64,000 bases of DNA from Pseudo-nitzschia pungens (Eukaryota > Bacillariophyta > Bacillariophyceae > Bacillariales > Bacillariaceae), in NCBI GenBank assembly GCA_037355855.1, contig CM074759.1:7936001-8000000 (forward strand), in the 5' to 3' direction. The notes beneath the pieces were generated by a model. The model did not search any database. It had not been told where the DNA came from and worked only from the letters and a program-made list of their open reading frames with translations. Of the stretch, positions 33,006 through 45,381 are shown piece after piece. Position 1 is the first letter of the stretch. Each line of letters begins with the position of its first letter. A program made the translations under genes and the position numbers.

Positions 33006-35988
33006 ATGGCGGAACGACCCAACCCGGAATCGATCGGCATCTGCGCCCTGATCGCACTCTATTCCGACCCGAACTCCCCGCTCCACAAACTGCGAGATGA
33101 CGAGGGATCCCCGATTGCCGAGTCGGAAAACAAGGTCGCCGCCTTTCTGGAAGAGAGCGTCTTTGGAACCCACGGCCGCGACCCCGATCTCCTTTTGAAC
33201 GGACCCGGGATGGGCCTCGGCCTCGGAATCGGAATGGTCGGCACGGATTCCCTCGAGGCGTGGATGCTCCGGCTCGAGAAGCGGCTCGGGAGACAGGCGG
33301 CCGATCTGGTGACGGAGACGCTGGAAATGGCCTCGGAATCGGTGGACGCGCTGATGGACCTCTTCGAGTCCCTCGACGAGGCCATGCACGAGGGACTCGT
33401 CGACGTCACGAGCCTCCACGGGTTGTACCTGCGGCAGCGCTCTCTGGGATTCGTCCGGCTCTCCTTCGAGTCGTCCATTCTGCTGTGGCGGGCCCTGCGG
33501 GAACGCGTGTCGGCCATGCGGGAGCAACGAGAAGAGCAGCAGCAGCAGCAACAACAACAACAACAACAACTAGAAGAGGAACGGCAACGCTATGGCAGAC
33601 CGGGAGATCCGCGGTGGCCGGGACCGAACAAAGACGACGACGGTGATTACAAGGGCGAGACAAACGCGATCGCGGGAGCACCGCCGGTGGGCCGAGACGA
33701 CCGCGGCGCTCCCTGGCTCTGGCCGCTCTCCACCGAGCAGCTGCAATCCATACTGCGGGAAGACTGCAAAGCCTTTGAGGCGGAACAGGCCCGGGGCGGG
33801 ATGGGAAACGGTAATGATCGCGGTCCGCGGCCCCGGACCTCGTTCGAAGAAATGGAGGTCTACGTCCGAAACATGCTCAAGATCGACCCCGAACTCCCGG
33901 CGGCCCACTTTTTGCGATACCTCAACTGCCTGCGGCACGGAGAACGGGTGGGTGCCCTGGATGCCCTCCACGAATACTTTGATCACTCCATGGTGCAGCA
34001 CAAGGGCCGCCGACAGGGCACCGATGCCACCACCGCCGCCGCTTCGGCTTCGGCCGCCTCTTCGTCGGGGGACATATTGCAGTTCTCGGCGATTCTGCTG
34101 GCCATGACCCATTCCTCCTTTGGGGACTCGAATCTGGCGCTGCTTGGCCACCGAGGAGGCGGTCCGTGTCGCTCAGCAATCCAAGGACGCATCGTGCGTT
34201 GCCTTTGCCCTCGGATGGCTCTACGAGCACCACGGCCAGGGCACCGCCGAGCGGACCGAACTCCTGCGGAGATGCGCCCGCAGAGCGGCCCAGGGACAGC
34301 TCCGCCCGCTGGTGGCGGGAGCCCAGCTGACCCTGGCGAGGAACGCCCTCCGGGGAAGCGGTGGCGAAAGTTCGGAACGGACGAATACGAGCACAATCAC
34401 GAGCACGAGTGCTACGCCATCGGCGGACGCCGCCGCGGGGGAGGGAGGAGGGGCCGGCAGCAGCTGGACCACCGCCTCCTGGAACCACCTGCTGCAGGTC
34501 ACCGCGGAACCGAGCACGGACCACAGCGGTGCCCTCGATCGGCCGACGCACCTTTCGCAAAACCCGGGGGAAGTGCTGGAGAGCATGGCCCTGCAGCGAT
34601 TGGTGTCCGCGGGAATATGGGATTCCCTGGGGATGCCGGCCATGTCCGAGTGGGCCTCCAAGGCGGCGCTCAACCAGCACAACGAGCTCTCCTACGACGA
34701 TCTGCTGGCGGCGATCCAAAACATTTCCCGCTGTGCCCTGTACGGAACCCAGCCCAAACCGTTGGCAACGAAACGTCGGCCACAGCACGAGAACCGCGCC
34801 CCGGCGTGTACGTGTTCCTACGCCAGAGCCGTGAGCGCCCTGCTGCAGCTGCGGATCGAGCTCAGACTGGACGGGAACGATCTGGAAGAACCGATTCTCC
34901 AGCACCTGGCGCTGGTCTTTCACGAATGGGCCGTCCGTCGCGGCGACATGGACGACGCCCTGGCGCTGCGATCCATGCTCGATTCCTGCCTCCATCCCGG
35001 ATTGCACAACCGGGACCAGCTCCGCGCCGACACGCGGATGCAAGAATTCCTCTTTTTGTGCCGCGCCAAGGACTGGGAACGGGCCCGGGACGTCGGCAGG
35101 GCGCTGGCGCGGTTCTGCAAGCAAAAGGGCTTCTCGAATCACCGGGCCCGCATCCTGATCCAGATGGGGATCGCCGAGCTGGACGCGGACCCGAACAAGT
35201 GCACCACCGCCCTGTCGCCGCTGCTCGAGGCGCTGGCCATTTGCGAGGTCGGAGAGATGCACGGGCTGCACGCGGCGGCCATGTCGATCCTGGCGCGGGT
35301 CTTTCTGAGACTCTCCGATTCCCCCAAGCGCGCGATTGCCATTCTGGAGGGAAGCCTCCCGACCCTGCTGCAGCGGGAACACGTCTGGTTCCAGGCCGAG
35401 GCCTACCGCTCTCTGGCGAGGGCGCACCTCAAACTCAACGCGAATTTCGTGGCGGCTCGGGCTGCCGAGAAACCGGCAACGGCTACAGCGAGGGATGCGG
35501 CGTCGGCGTCGGCGAAAGCTGCAAACTCCGAAAATGGGACCCCCGCCAATCGAAACAGCGGCAGCAACCGTGCCCGTGCCCGTGCCCGTGCCAATTCCGA
35601 CGAAACAACCGTTCGCAAGCGGTTTCACCGGGCTCTGGAAGCCTTGCAAACGAGCGCGCGTCTCTTTGAGGAATGCCACGACACGCAGCGATTGCGCGAG
35701 GTGTACTATTTGCAGGCACGCGTCCACATGGCGCTGGGCAACACCTCCAAGCGCGATGCGGTATCGGAAAAGTTTGTGGCGCTGCTGGGAAGGACGAGGA
35801 CGAGGACGAGGAGCGCCAACGGTGGTGTTGACGACACCAACATGGTGGGTTGCCGGGGGGATCCGGACGCCACAAATACAAATGCAAGTGCAAATGCAAA
35901 TACAGATGCAAATACAACGATGAGCATTCTGGATGCGCTCGGGGATCCTGCCGCGATCCGGGGACTCGTTGGGCGATCCATAACGTGA
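33006..35988 (+). CDS. APC5: APC5, anaphase-promoting complex subunit 5
   Basis: APC5 is a TPR-rich scaffold subunit of the APC/C ubiquitin ligase that drives exit from mitosis. The ATG has a strong context (CACCATGGCG). Residues 1-60 match the N-terminal region (SIGICALIALYSDPNSP). The defining APC5 block is clear: FEEMEVYVRNMLKIDPELPA, HFLRYLNCLRHGERVGALD, HEYFDHSM, FSAILLAMTHSSFGDSNLAL, then ATEEAVRVAQQSKDASCV. The frame must shift by one base at about 34138-34146, between SNLAL and ATEEA; beyond it the second frame runs to the stop with TPR-like helices (ILARVFLRLSDSPKRAIAIL, AYRSLARAHLKLN). With one base skipped the protein is 993 aa, against about 755 in human. Inserts include poly-Q near 185 and low-complexity linkers. 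Confidence 0.92.
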
Positions 35989-37923
35989 AACAATAGAATC
36001 ATGGTGGCACCAGGCAGGTCACTTCTTGTGATAGTATTACTACTTGTAGTAGTGATACTATCATGGTGCAATTATAGTAGTAGTAGTAGTAGTAGCTCGT
36101 TGCGGCGACGGTGGGTGTAAAATGCATTGGTAGTACTATTACTACTAGTAGCAGTAGTAGAAACAAGACGATCGATTCACGGTGCTTGTAGTACTAGTAG
36201 TAGTAGCATGGAGGACTAGTACTACTAATAAGGTTACTGAATAATCATAGAGCAGGACTCATTGTTGCAGTTGTATCGGTCAACTCGTCTAGTAGTAGTA
36301 GTACTACTACTAGTACCAGTATGTGTACTGGAAGATGTGCCACCACCACCACCACCTGGATGAGGAGGAGGAGGAGGACTTGCCGCAGGATCAACAAGAA
36401 GAAGAACATGCACCGGCAGCAGCAGTCATTTTCAACGACATGATACTATTACTAGTAGTACTAGTAGTAGTAGTAGTATAACTGGTAGTAATACCTTACT
36501 CCTGTGTTGTTCTTGCATCATCCTCAATCCTCGTGAGAATAAGCAACACTACTACACCAGATCATTTATCCAGGAGCCATAGTATGAGCCAGCTGCCCAA
36601 TTGCCATCGGGAGCGCGATCGCAATCACAAAAAGTTACTACAAGAAGCAGAAGAAGAACGAGAATGATATTAGTAATTACCGTAGTAGTAATAATACTAG
36701 CAGTACCGTTACCAGGAGTAAGGTTACAACGAACAACATCTAAGGTTTACCGTACTACCGTTTTTAACAGAGAATTGACTCGATCGACTCAATCGACCCA
36801 TAACAACGGTGCGCCATTCGGAGCGTTGGATCCAAATAATAATAATGGGACTGTAAGTTAAGCCTCACCGTATTTGGTTGCAACCCAATCAGTGGAGCTG
36901 TAATTTTTAACCTTAACTCTAATTTATAACGCAACTCATACCCGGAGAATGGAGAGTTTGAGAGGGGACCCCAACTTTAAAAAACTTGTAAAAAGAAATA
37001 AGCGTGGGTCAAAATGGGTGCGCAAAAGTACCCGTAGTTTTCGAGAAAAAGGCAAGAAAAGTTTGAGAGACGAATTTTGGAAAAATATCTGACTACGGTA
37101 AATACACGGTGTCAATTTTCGTTTGGTATTCATGCCTGACCAGCTGACAAGATGAAAAAAAATTCCATTACAACTACTACTAACAAGGCAGTAGCACGTT
37201 GTGCTTACCTTCTAAATCCCATAGCTTTTTAAGAGCCCGTAATAATGATAAAAATGTCAGTTTAGGGGGTAGATTGGAAAATGGAGCACTCACCAGCGCA
37301 AGGTTGCGGATGCCAATTTTCTGTTTCTTCTATGCATAGAAAGAGGAGCGCCGGAGGTCCCGTTGCTTAAGACTGAGTGGAACCATTCCAACCAGAGGTG
37401 CCATTTACACTCAGTATGCCGTGTTATAAGTGATTTTCATGTGAATTCTAGTATTTCTAGACTCGGGATTAAACAAGAGAAACTATCACTCGGCGCGTGG
37501 CGCGCCAAAATTATCTAAGCCTTATATAAGCCGATCTTGTAAAAATTCAAGTCCCGTTGAAAAAACGTTATTCTATTCTGTTGAAAATAGGTGATAAAGT
37601 GAGGTTGATAATGGTTGGATTATCAACACTTTCATAGAACCTCCTTCGGGCGCATAGACTAAAAGACCACTATCTAAAGGGCTGTGGTGGTGCGCCGGTC
37701 TGGGAAGCTAGCCTTGATCTGGTAGGAACTTAACATCTAAAGGAGTCAACAAGAATTTCACTTTTATTACTCGTAGAACAACTCGACTTAAACCCTTCAA
37801 GGCCCAATTCTCTGAGTATGTCGTAGTAAGTTAACTTGTAACTTACTTGTAATGATTAAGGTTACCGTTGACATGGAGCATCGGCATCGCAGATGGCGAC
37901 AAACGAAGCCGTGACATACAACT
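35989..37923. other. Long intergenic region with CTAGTAGTAG runs
   Basis: TAGTAGTAG/CTACTACTA arrays fill 36030-36500. The 36950-37800 part is plain AT-rich DNA with no protein-like frame. I looked for small RNA signatures there (U6 ACAGAGA, tRNA B-box) and saw none. Confidence 0.45.
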
Positions 37924-40228
37924 ATGAGTACGAGCACGAGTAAGGTTGCGAGTACAGGTGCGAGTCCTCAAGAATCTCAGAATCTCTCACCACAAAACGC
38001 GATCCGAACAAGCACTTCTCCCATGAATAATCGCTTTTCTTCGTCACCCTTAGACGAACCATGGCAGGGCAGTCCATGCGTGGACACGGGGCACCCGGGG
38101 AGCACGGAGGAATTCCGAACGAGGAACCAGCAAAAAACACAACACCAAACCAAACAACGACACGGTACAACAAAACACGGAGGAAGATTCAAACGCAGCT
38201 GGGTCATTTGGTGTGTGGCAGCCTTCCTTTCCGGTAGTTTTTTTCGAATGTTCCTCGATCGGATCTTTCTCTACAATCACACCAGTCAAATCCGGGGAAT
38301 GACGGTAATACAGACGCAACCAACTCTGCGGACCGACAACGACGACGACGAACAGCAACAACAACAACAACAAAAACAAAAACAACAAAAACAACCCACA
38401 TCCAACACGACACCAAAACGAAAAAGCATTCTGCTGACGGCCCACGTCTCTGATTCGTCCGGGGATTCGGATTTCTGCTCGGAAAAGTGCGAAGCGACCC
38501 GGACCGCCCTGGAGGCGGGCACGGACTGCGCGGCGAGAACCATGGGAGAAGACGAATGGGAGGCGCTGACCGTCACGAACATCGACGACTTTGAACGACG
38601 CTTCGGATTCGACAACCACGACGACAAGAAGCTGCTGCCGGAGCGGCACGAATGGCCCTTTCCGCAGTACGCCAAGATCCACATCCTCGAACGACTCTTT
38701 CTGTTCCACAACAACAACAGCAACAGCAACAAAAACAACAATCGCGGAAGCATCGTCGACGCTGCCGCTACTATTACTAGTGCTGCTGCTACTAGTGCTG
38801 CTGCCGCTACTGTTATTATCGAGGACGAACAAGCCGTTGCCGATCGCTATTCGCCGGGGGGAAACGACGAGCAGACGAATAAACAGGCTTTGCACAACGA
38901 CGATGACAACCACAATGTTGGTGGTACCAACGGTGCTACCAGTGAACCATTCGAGATCGATTGGGTGCTTTGGGTGGACTCCGACGTTCGAATCACGAAC
39001 GCGAGCTACCCGTTGGCAAGATTTCTCGACGAGCGTGCCGAGTTCGAAAGGGTCCCGTTGTACGGACTCCGCGAGGAGGAGGACAACGACCGCGACCACG
39101 ACAATCCTCTTGCAACAGCATCCACAACAACAGCAACAGCAACAACAACACGTGGTGGTGTCACCAAGAACGACGTGAGCATCATCGTCCCGTCTCAATA
39201 CGTCAGCAACATCAGTAAGTTGGTTCGTTCTTGCTCTACAAACGACTGTTTGACAAACAATTTTGGACGCACGTCGCACGTGGATCTCGGTTCTCACTGT
39301 CGTGCGTGCGTTTCTCCTTTTGTTGCCGTGCTCTGCTCTGCTCTGCTCTTGCCGGATTTCATCATCAACTCATTCATCCATCCATCCATCCATCAGTCAA
39401 CGACATCTTTCTCCTAAAAAACAATCTCTGGGCCAAGCGATTTTTGCGAGCCTGGAAGCACTTTACATTGCACGGAGAGAACAAACAAGAAAAGAATTTG
39501 TGGAAAACGTGTGGATTCTACGATCAGTGCCCGTTCGGTGTTGCCCTGGTGCAGGTTGCGCAAGACTACGCCTGGTGGCAACGCCAGCGGTCCGATCGCG
39601 AAACGGAAACGAACCGCGAACACCAGCACGAACACAAACGCGAAGACGAGGAGGAGCGCGGGTCGGATCTCTCGACGATGGTGTCTTCTCGTCCCTTCAA
39701 TGCCACGCTGGAGGAGATGGCCTTTCGATCGGGTGCGGAGATCCAAAACACGTTGTTCAGCGAGGAGTGGGATCGCCTCCTGTCGGCGCGGTCCAACGAT
39801 TGGACGAAAGCGAACGTTCCGCTGCAGATCGGGCCGATCCTTGGTGCTGCCGACGTGGGAGGGCGGTGTGCGACTTGCCGTCGTCGCCGCCGGCGTCGCC
39901 GTCCTCCGAATCCAACCAAAACAACGAAAACGAAAACGAGGACCCCCAATCCGGCGAGGATGGCTTTTTCTGGCTCCCGTCGTCCCTGACGATCGAGCCA
40001 TCGAATCGTTTCGAAAAACTCCACACGGACACTCCCTGGCCGTTTGCGATCCACGCCAAATACAGCAAGCTCTTTTGCCGCCCGAAGGCCAAATACTTTT
40101 TTGACTTCGAAACCACGCACCAGGCCATCCATCGAGAAAAGTGCACGGTTTCGGAGGTTTCGGCGATGCGGAACGAAAAGGCCTCGTGCTGGGCGCGATG
40201 GACGAAAACGGTGAGGAGCACGGACTGA
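37924..40228 (+). CDS. Type II membrane glycosyltransferase, GT34-like
   Basis: A cytosolic N terminus of about 90 aa is followed by one membrane helix (residues 92-115, WVIWCVAAFLSGSFF) and a lumenal region, the topology of Golgi glycosyltransferases. PQYAKIHILERLF, the DxD-like site IDWVLWVDSDVRI, IIVPSQYVSNI and NDIFLLKNNLWAKRFLRAWKHF follow in the order seen in GT34 (MNN10/galactosyltransferase) enzymes. The intron 39215-39396 (182 bp, GTAAGT...CATCAG) is supported by the SNI|INDIF junction. A frame change at about 39860-39950 is needed to reach DGFFWLPSSLTIEPSNRFEK: either a -1 (or +2) break or a weak 86-nt intron (39853-39938) with a poor acceptor. Low-complexity Q, N and Asp/Asn runs occur. 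The family call is by motif order only. Confidence 0.6.
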
Positions 40229-41344
40229 CGAACTTCTTCGTGCCGGCGGACCGACCGACCGACCGATGGACTCACTGCGGACTGTCCACAACCGCGATAC
40301 GGCGGCACAGGGCACGCCGAAGCACGGCACAAGCACAGTACTGCTAATTAGGGTAGTAGTAGTACTAGCTACTAGCAGCGGATCCCAGTTCAGAACTTCT
40401 TGCACCGCCTTACTAACTCATTCTCTTTATCTATAGTTCCATCAACATTCACTACTGCTATATTCATAGCCCCTAAATAAGATAATACTAATTCAGCTAT
40501 TCTGTTTTGTGTTTCAAATAATGACGGTAACTTACTAGTTCGTTCTAGTACTGCGAAAACGAACATACTACTCATTCTAGTAGTCTGCCGCGTTCGAACC
40601 ATTTCGGTTCTTGCAGACTGGTGATTATACATACTCACGGAACATAAAGTAATTAGCGACAACATGAACACACAACAAAAAAGTTATACGGTACTTCAGT
40701 GGGAGCTTCAATATAAATTTTTTTTGTATTTTGGCTACACGAAGGCCGTGTGAGGCTGACCCATTCTATGAACTCAGAGACTTCTTTATTTTTTGATGAG
40801 GCCTTTTGATGAGAGCATCTAAATAATCTCTTACTATTTATTTTTTTAATTAAAAAAAAAGGCTTGACGCACGCACGGAGAAGTAAGGATCGTACCTATG
40901 AAGCTTATGGAAAGTCCTACACGTGGAAGCGAAGAGAAAAAGTTCAAAATTTGAAAATGCAAATTTCCGATTGTGATTCGTTCGTTCGTTCGCTTCACCC
41001 AAAACCTTTGGCGGTGTGGTAAGAGTAAGAAAATCTTTTCATTCAAAATTCGAAAATCTTGTTTGATGTTTCGGATCGATCACGCACGCATGTATGTGAC
41101 GCCTTCTCCAATCTACCGTAATTACTTCTAATTAGAAGTATTTATTTCGTACTAATTGGGGTGGATGTCGTCGCCTTCTCCCTACCAGAGTTCACGTCGA
41201 GTGCACCGTTGTCAACTCTCGAATTGTCGACGACAAACATTCCAATAGCATCATTATTATAATATTATTATTGTTTTATAATTCAACCGAGTGATTTTGA
41301 TTGAATCTTTCACCCTTACACATTGTTACAAATCGGTACCAACC
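40229..41344. other. Intergenic region, no gene seen
   Basis: AT-rich spacer. A small hairpin at about 40583-40621 (GTCTGC...GCAGAC with inner GAACC/GGTTC) resembles part of a tRNA but lacks the other arms. Confidence 0.45.
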
Positions 41345-42624
41345 ATGAAATCTGCCGTTCTTTTCCTGTACATGCTTTCGACCGTGTCGGCGTTTGCGCC
41401 CTCGTTCATGGGCACCAAACTCTCTACGGGGTAGGTCAACCGAGTTTGGTCGAATCGGACGCGTTGCTTTTGACGGTTGGGACAACCAGCCCGATTGAAT
41501 CATTGATTTTGATTCATTTTGATTGATTCATTTTGATTGATTGATTGATTCGACCGCATTTATTTCTTACCCATCCACGCTTTGCTCGCCTTTTGAAACT
41601 CCCGATGGTGTTCGATTCATCCATCCATTTTTGTTGTTGTCGTCGTCGTCGTTGTTGGCACGTCGGTCCCCGCAATCTCAGTTTGTCGCACTCGGCCTCG
41701 CCTTCCTGTCTGGAGATGAAATACACGCTCGTGCTGGTCCGACACGGCGAATCGACGTGGAACGACGAAAACCGATTCACCGGATGGTACGACTGCCCGC
41801 TGAGCGAAAAGGGATTGAAAGAGGCCCACGACGGTGCCACGTTGCTGAAAGAGGCCGGCTACACCTTTGATATTGCGTACACCTCGACCCTTCAGCGCGC
41901 CATCAAGACCCTGTGGATCATTCTCGAGGAAATGCACCTCATGTACATTCCCATCGTCAACACGTGGAGACTGAACGAACGCCACTATGGAGGTACGTAA
42001 TTGTTGTTTCGAATTGGCAACACAGTATCATCATCGTTATGATTCTCATTATTAATATGATGCATGATGCATCAACGCGGTGACAAAAAAAACTCACCGC
42101 GAGCCGCTTGTCGTCGAACGGAAATTCCAGGCCTTCAGGGATTGAACAAGCAAGAAACGGTCGACAAGCACGGCAAGGACCAGGTCCTGATCTGGAGACG
42201 ATCGTACGACATTCCCCCGCCCGAATGCGACGACGACTCCGAATACTACCCCGCCAACGACCCGATGTACGCCAGCGTGCCAAAGGAGGACCTGCCAAAG
42301 ACGGAGTCGCTCAAGCTGACGGAGGACCGCTTCATGGTGGAGTGGGACGAAAAATTGGTCCCCCTCATCAAGAGCGGCAAGAAGGTCATCATCGCGGCCC
42401 ACGGAAACACCCTGCGAGCCCTCGTGAAGCACCTGGACGGAATCTCCAAGGACGACATCACCGGATTGAACATCCCCACCGGCGTCCCGCTGGTCTACGA
42501 ATTGGACGAGGACATGAAGCCCATCGCGCAAGACGAGGCGATCGCTCCCCTGACCGGAAAGTACCTGGGCGATCTCGAAAAGGTCAAGGAGCGCATCGGT
42601 GCCGTTGCCGCCCAGACCAAATAG
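41345..42624 (+). CDS. PGAM: Cofactor-dependent phosphoglycerate mutase, plastid-type leader
   Basis: The enzyme interconverts 3- and 2-phosphoglycerate. Three exons, 41345-41430, 41682-41992 and 42131-42624, give 296 aa; introns are 251 bp (GTAGGT) and 138 bp (GTACGT). Exon 1 encodes a hydrophobic leader, [20 protein letters not shown], with an ASAFAP-like F at the expected cleavage point followed by a Ser/Thr-rich stretch. This is a bipartite plastid signal, and exon 1 encodes only the leader. The mature enzyme has the phosphohistidine motif [12 protein letters not shown] (His50), [24 protein letters not shown] (spanning intron 2) and [17 protein letters not shown], all diagnostic of dPGAM. 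Intron 1 carries a GATT/TTGATTCA microsatellite. Confidence 0.93.
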
Positions 42625-43569
42625 AAGTAATAACGATGACCAGCAACGGGGAACGCATCGATCGTACGGTACGGTACCGTACACGTGCCGCACCGTAGTT
42701 CGAGAACCGAAACGAATAGTAGCTTCCGCGGTGACGAGGATGCGCCACGGGGCTCGGTTGATGTTTCGTACGCTGGAACCAAACGCACAACATGTATTTC
42801 GACAATCAAACTTCAACCGAGACCGAACCGCGATGGAAGTTGCCGGTGGGACTCTTGTTTCAAAAGAAAGAAAGAAAGAAACGAACAGCAAGGAATTCAT
42901 GAATTTGAGTTTCGGCGTCGTGTCCCGATCTCTCTCTCTCTCTCTCTCTCATCGCATTCACCACCACAACACAGTCAGCTAGTATTTTAAATCTCAAATC
43001 TGTTACTACTACCATTATGCTTCCAAGCTCCACTCGTCGTAAATGTGTCGGGCGCACCAAAGCTGCGGTTCCGACATAATGTGCACCCTGCATGGGTTTG
43101 TAATCATTGTCGAGCAAAGAATTTTTTGCAGTCGATAGAGTGGTGCTCCTCTCCGATTCGACTTCGTAGCGGGGCGATCGAAGTGCAGAGTTTCGATGCA
43201 AAGTCTCGCCAATCTGATTTGAGCTGCAATCGGATGGACAAACACCGAAGTTTGTTATCGTACCAAAATGTTTTCCAATGATGCTGTGTGTCTTGTCACG
43301 AAAAGGGCCTGTGAAGGCTTCCGATGATTGTGGAGGTAATGAATGCAATATTCCACGTCGGACCACTCCATGCATCGAGCTGCGGAATCCTGTAACTCAT
43401 CTTTCTCCCGTATTCTACCTTAGGTCTTACTGATTTACTATCCTTCGTATTGGCATGCATTTATACTTTAATCAGTTACAGACTACTTCTATGGATCTAT
43501 ACAAACCTCCTTTAATACACACGACTGTATTCTGCATTCACTCTGCGGACTCGGAACCGGACCACAATT
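42625..43569. other. Convergent intergenic region
   Basis: 3' flanks of PGAM (+) and the DUF1996 gene (-). A (TC)n run occurs at about 42929-42949. A 78-codon frame at 43045-43281 has no supporting feature. Confidence 0.4.
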
Positions 43570-45381
43570 CTAGCAGGCTTTGCAGGACACCGGACACCAC
43601 TCGCTGACTTTTTTGCCCCGGTCCTTCTTCTTGCAAAACTTGGGATTCTTTCGGTTCTTCTTTCCGACCCAGGAACAGCCCTTCTTGGCTTTGTTCTTGA
43701 ACAGGTAGGAAGCGTCGTCCGTCACGCCTTCGGGGCATTCGGAAGGTGGTCCTTCGTTGGATCCACAATTGTCGCAGGTCACGGGACACCAGGCTTTGAC
43801 CTTCTGGCCGTTGGACTGTTTCTTGCAGGTTTTTTTCTTTTGCTTCTTCGTGAGTCCCGAGAGCCAGTTGCAGTCTTTGCCCGCCTCGTTCTTGAAAAGG
43901 AAAGCCGAATCGTCCTCGCAGGTGTCGTTGTCATTGTCGTTGTCATTGTCATTGTCATTATCGTTGTTGTTGTTGTTGTCGTTGTCATTGTCGTTGTTGT
44001 CATTGTCGTTGTCGTTGTTGTCATTATCGTTGTTGTCATTATCGTTATTGTTATTGTTGCCACAGCTTCCGCTCGCGGCAAAAGGAGGATCCAACTCCCA
44101 GCTCTTGGGGATCAAATCGGCACCCTCACAGGTCCCACGGGGGAGGGCACCCACCACTTCTGTGATTTCTTCGTCGAGGATGTGCTCTCTGACGTCCTCC
44201 GTGCAGGCAATCTCGGCAGGATTCGCGGTTGGGGTCATGAACTGGGTGCAACCGCAGGGGGGATGGTAGCCGTCTTCGCCGGTAGGTTGGCACCGATCCA
44301 GAATGCCTCCCAATCCCCTCCACCCGTTCATGAAGTCAACGTGGTAGTGGTCGGCTTCGTTCGACAAGACATAGTCATGGATGTCTCCGCGGTAGTCATA
44401 GATGCGTGACAACAGCTGGACCTGGGGGAGCCGCCTGTATCCATCCGGGCAAGGTCCGTTCACGGCACCGTTGGTGGTGTAGGTCATGTGACCGATGGGA
44501 TCTTCTCGGCCGTCGCCTTTTGATGCGTCCCAGCAGGTCGGCATGGCAAAGCCGATTCCTAAAAAGTCACACCTTTCCTTGGGAAACACCATGCTGTTCA
44601 TGGTGGTGGTGCACGACTCGTCGTCCTCGCCGGGGCCCAAAACTTGGCAGCACTCGACCAGCAAGCTGCCACCAATCTCTCCCGGGCGGTCAGCACCCTC
44701 CTGGTTGCTGAAGGCAATCATGCGGAAGTTGGGCGGAAAGGCCTCGGTTCTCGGCTCGACGGTGTTGTCCCAGCGGTAGTATGCACTCGTATCAAGCCTG
44801 CTAACGAGGCTGTACTGTTTCTGGCCATCATCGGTGGAGGTCACCTCATAGATGGATGGATGCCAATACAGAGACTGGTTTTCGACCCATGGGGACGAGC
44901 TGAAGTTTGGAGCCGTATCGCGGAGATCCCCATTGTTAGTCCGGGGATGAATATTCTGTGGACCATAAAACTGCGCATGGATGAATCAATGTTTTTAATG
45001 TCATGAAATTATGTATATATAGAGAGAGGAGGGGGGAAAAGAAGGCAGTTAGGAATTTGTTTGGCTCATTCCAACACCCAACTGATGCCATTCGGACGCA
45101 CGGCTTCATCGCTGGACACAGCATCATCGCTCGTTATTTCACCACACCGCATCACACAACACCACACATGGCACAAAAAACAAGATATCACTCACGGTGT
45201 GGACGTGGTCCGCGGCACATTCTTGGTTCAAGATCGGATCACTTCGTGCGTGACCGCTGGGAGTTTCAAACATTAGGCACATCTTGACCATGCTCGATTC
45301 CTCCTCCTCTTGAGCAGAGGCCGGGATGGCCATCATGCCGATGGTTGTTGCTAGGGCGATGTTCGATGCAAGCAGCTTCAT
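43570..45381 (-). CDS. Secreted DUF1996 protein with two C-terminal Cys modules
   Basis: Exon 1 (45381-45196) encodes a signal peptide (MKLLASNIALATTIGMMAIPASA) and the start of the DUF1996 domain (ARSDPILNQ, ADHVHT). The 225-bp intron 44971-45195 (GTGAGT...GCGCAG, phase 0) leads to exon 2, which begins FYGPQN, so HVHT|FYG matches the family. Further DUF1996 marks are YWHPSIY, RLPQVQLLSRI, HYHVDFMNGW and an extended C-terminal part. A (Asn-Asp)n linker of about 45 residues follows, then two related modules of about 50 aa with DDxxFLFKN...C.W...WCPVTCDNC and WCPVSCKAC. The total is 528 aa. The modules look like duplicated, disulfide-rich binding units seen in secreted diatom proteins. Cell-wall or extracellular location is inferred; the activity is unknown. 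Confidence 0.87.

Noticed and set aside
33922..35727. Minus-strand open frame of 601 codons
   Set aside because: Antisense shadow of APC5; no start context, no recognisable motif.
37590..37740. Possible spliceosomal RNA (CTTCGGGCGCATAGACTAAAAG)
   Set aside because: Lacks the ACAGAGA box of U6, the U5 loop and Sm-site context; similarity too slight.
40583..40621. tRNA-like hairpin with GGTTCGAAC
   Set aside because: Only a two-step hairpin is present; no anticodon arm, D arm or 72-nt cloverleaf can be drawn.
43045..43281. 78-codon forward frame after PGAM
   Set aside because: No signal peptide, domain or coding-like composition; lies in the convergent 3' flanks.
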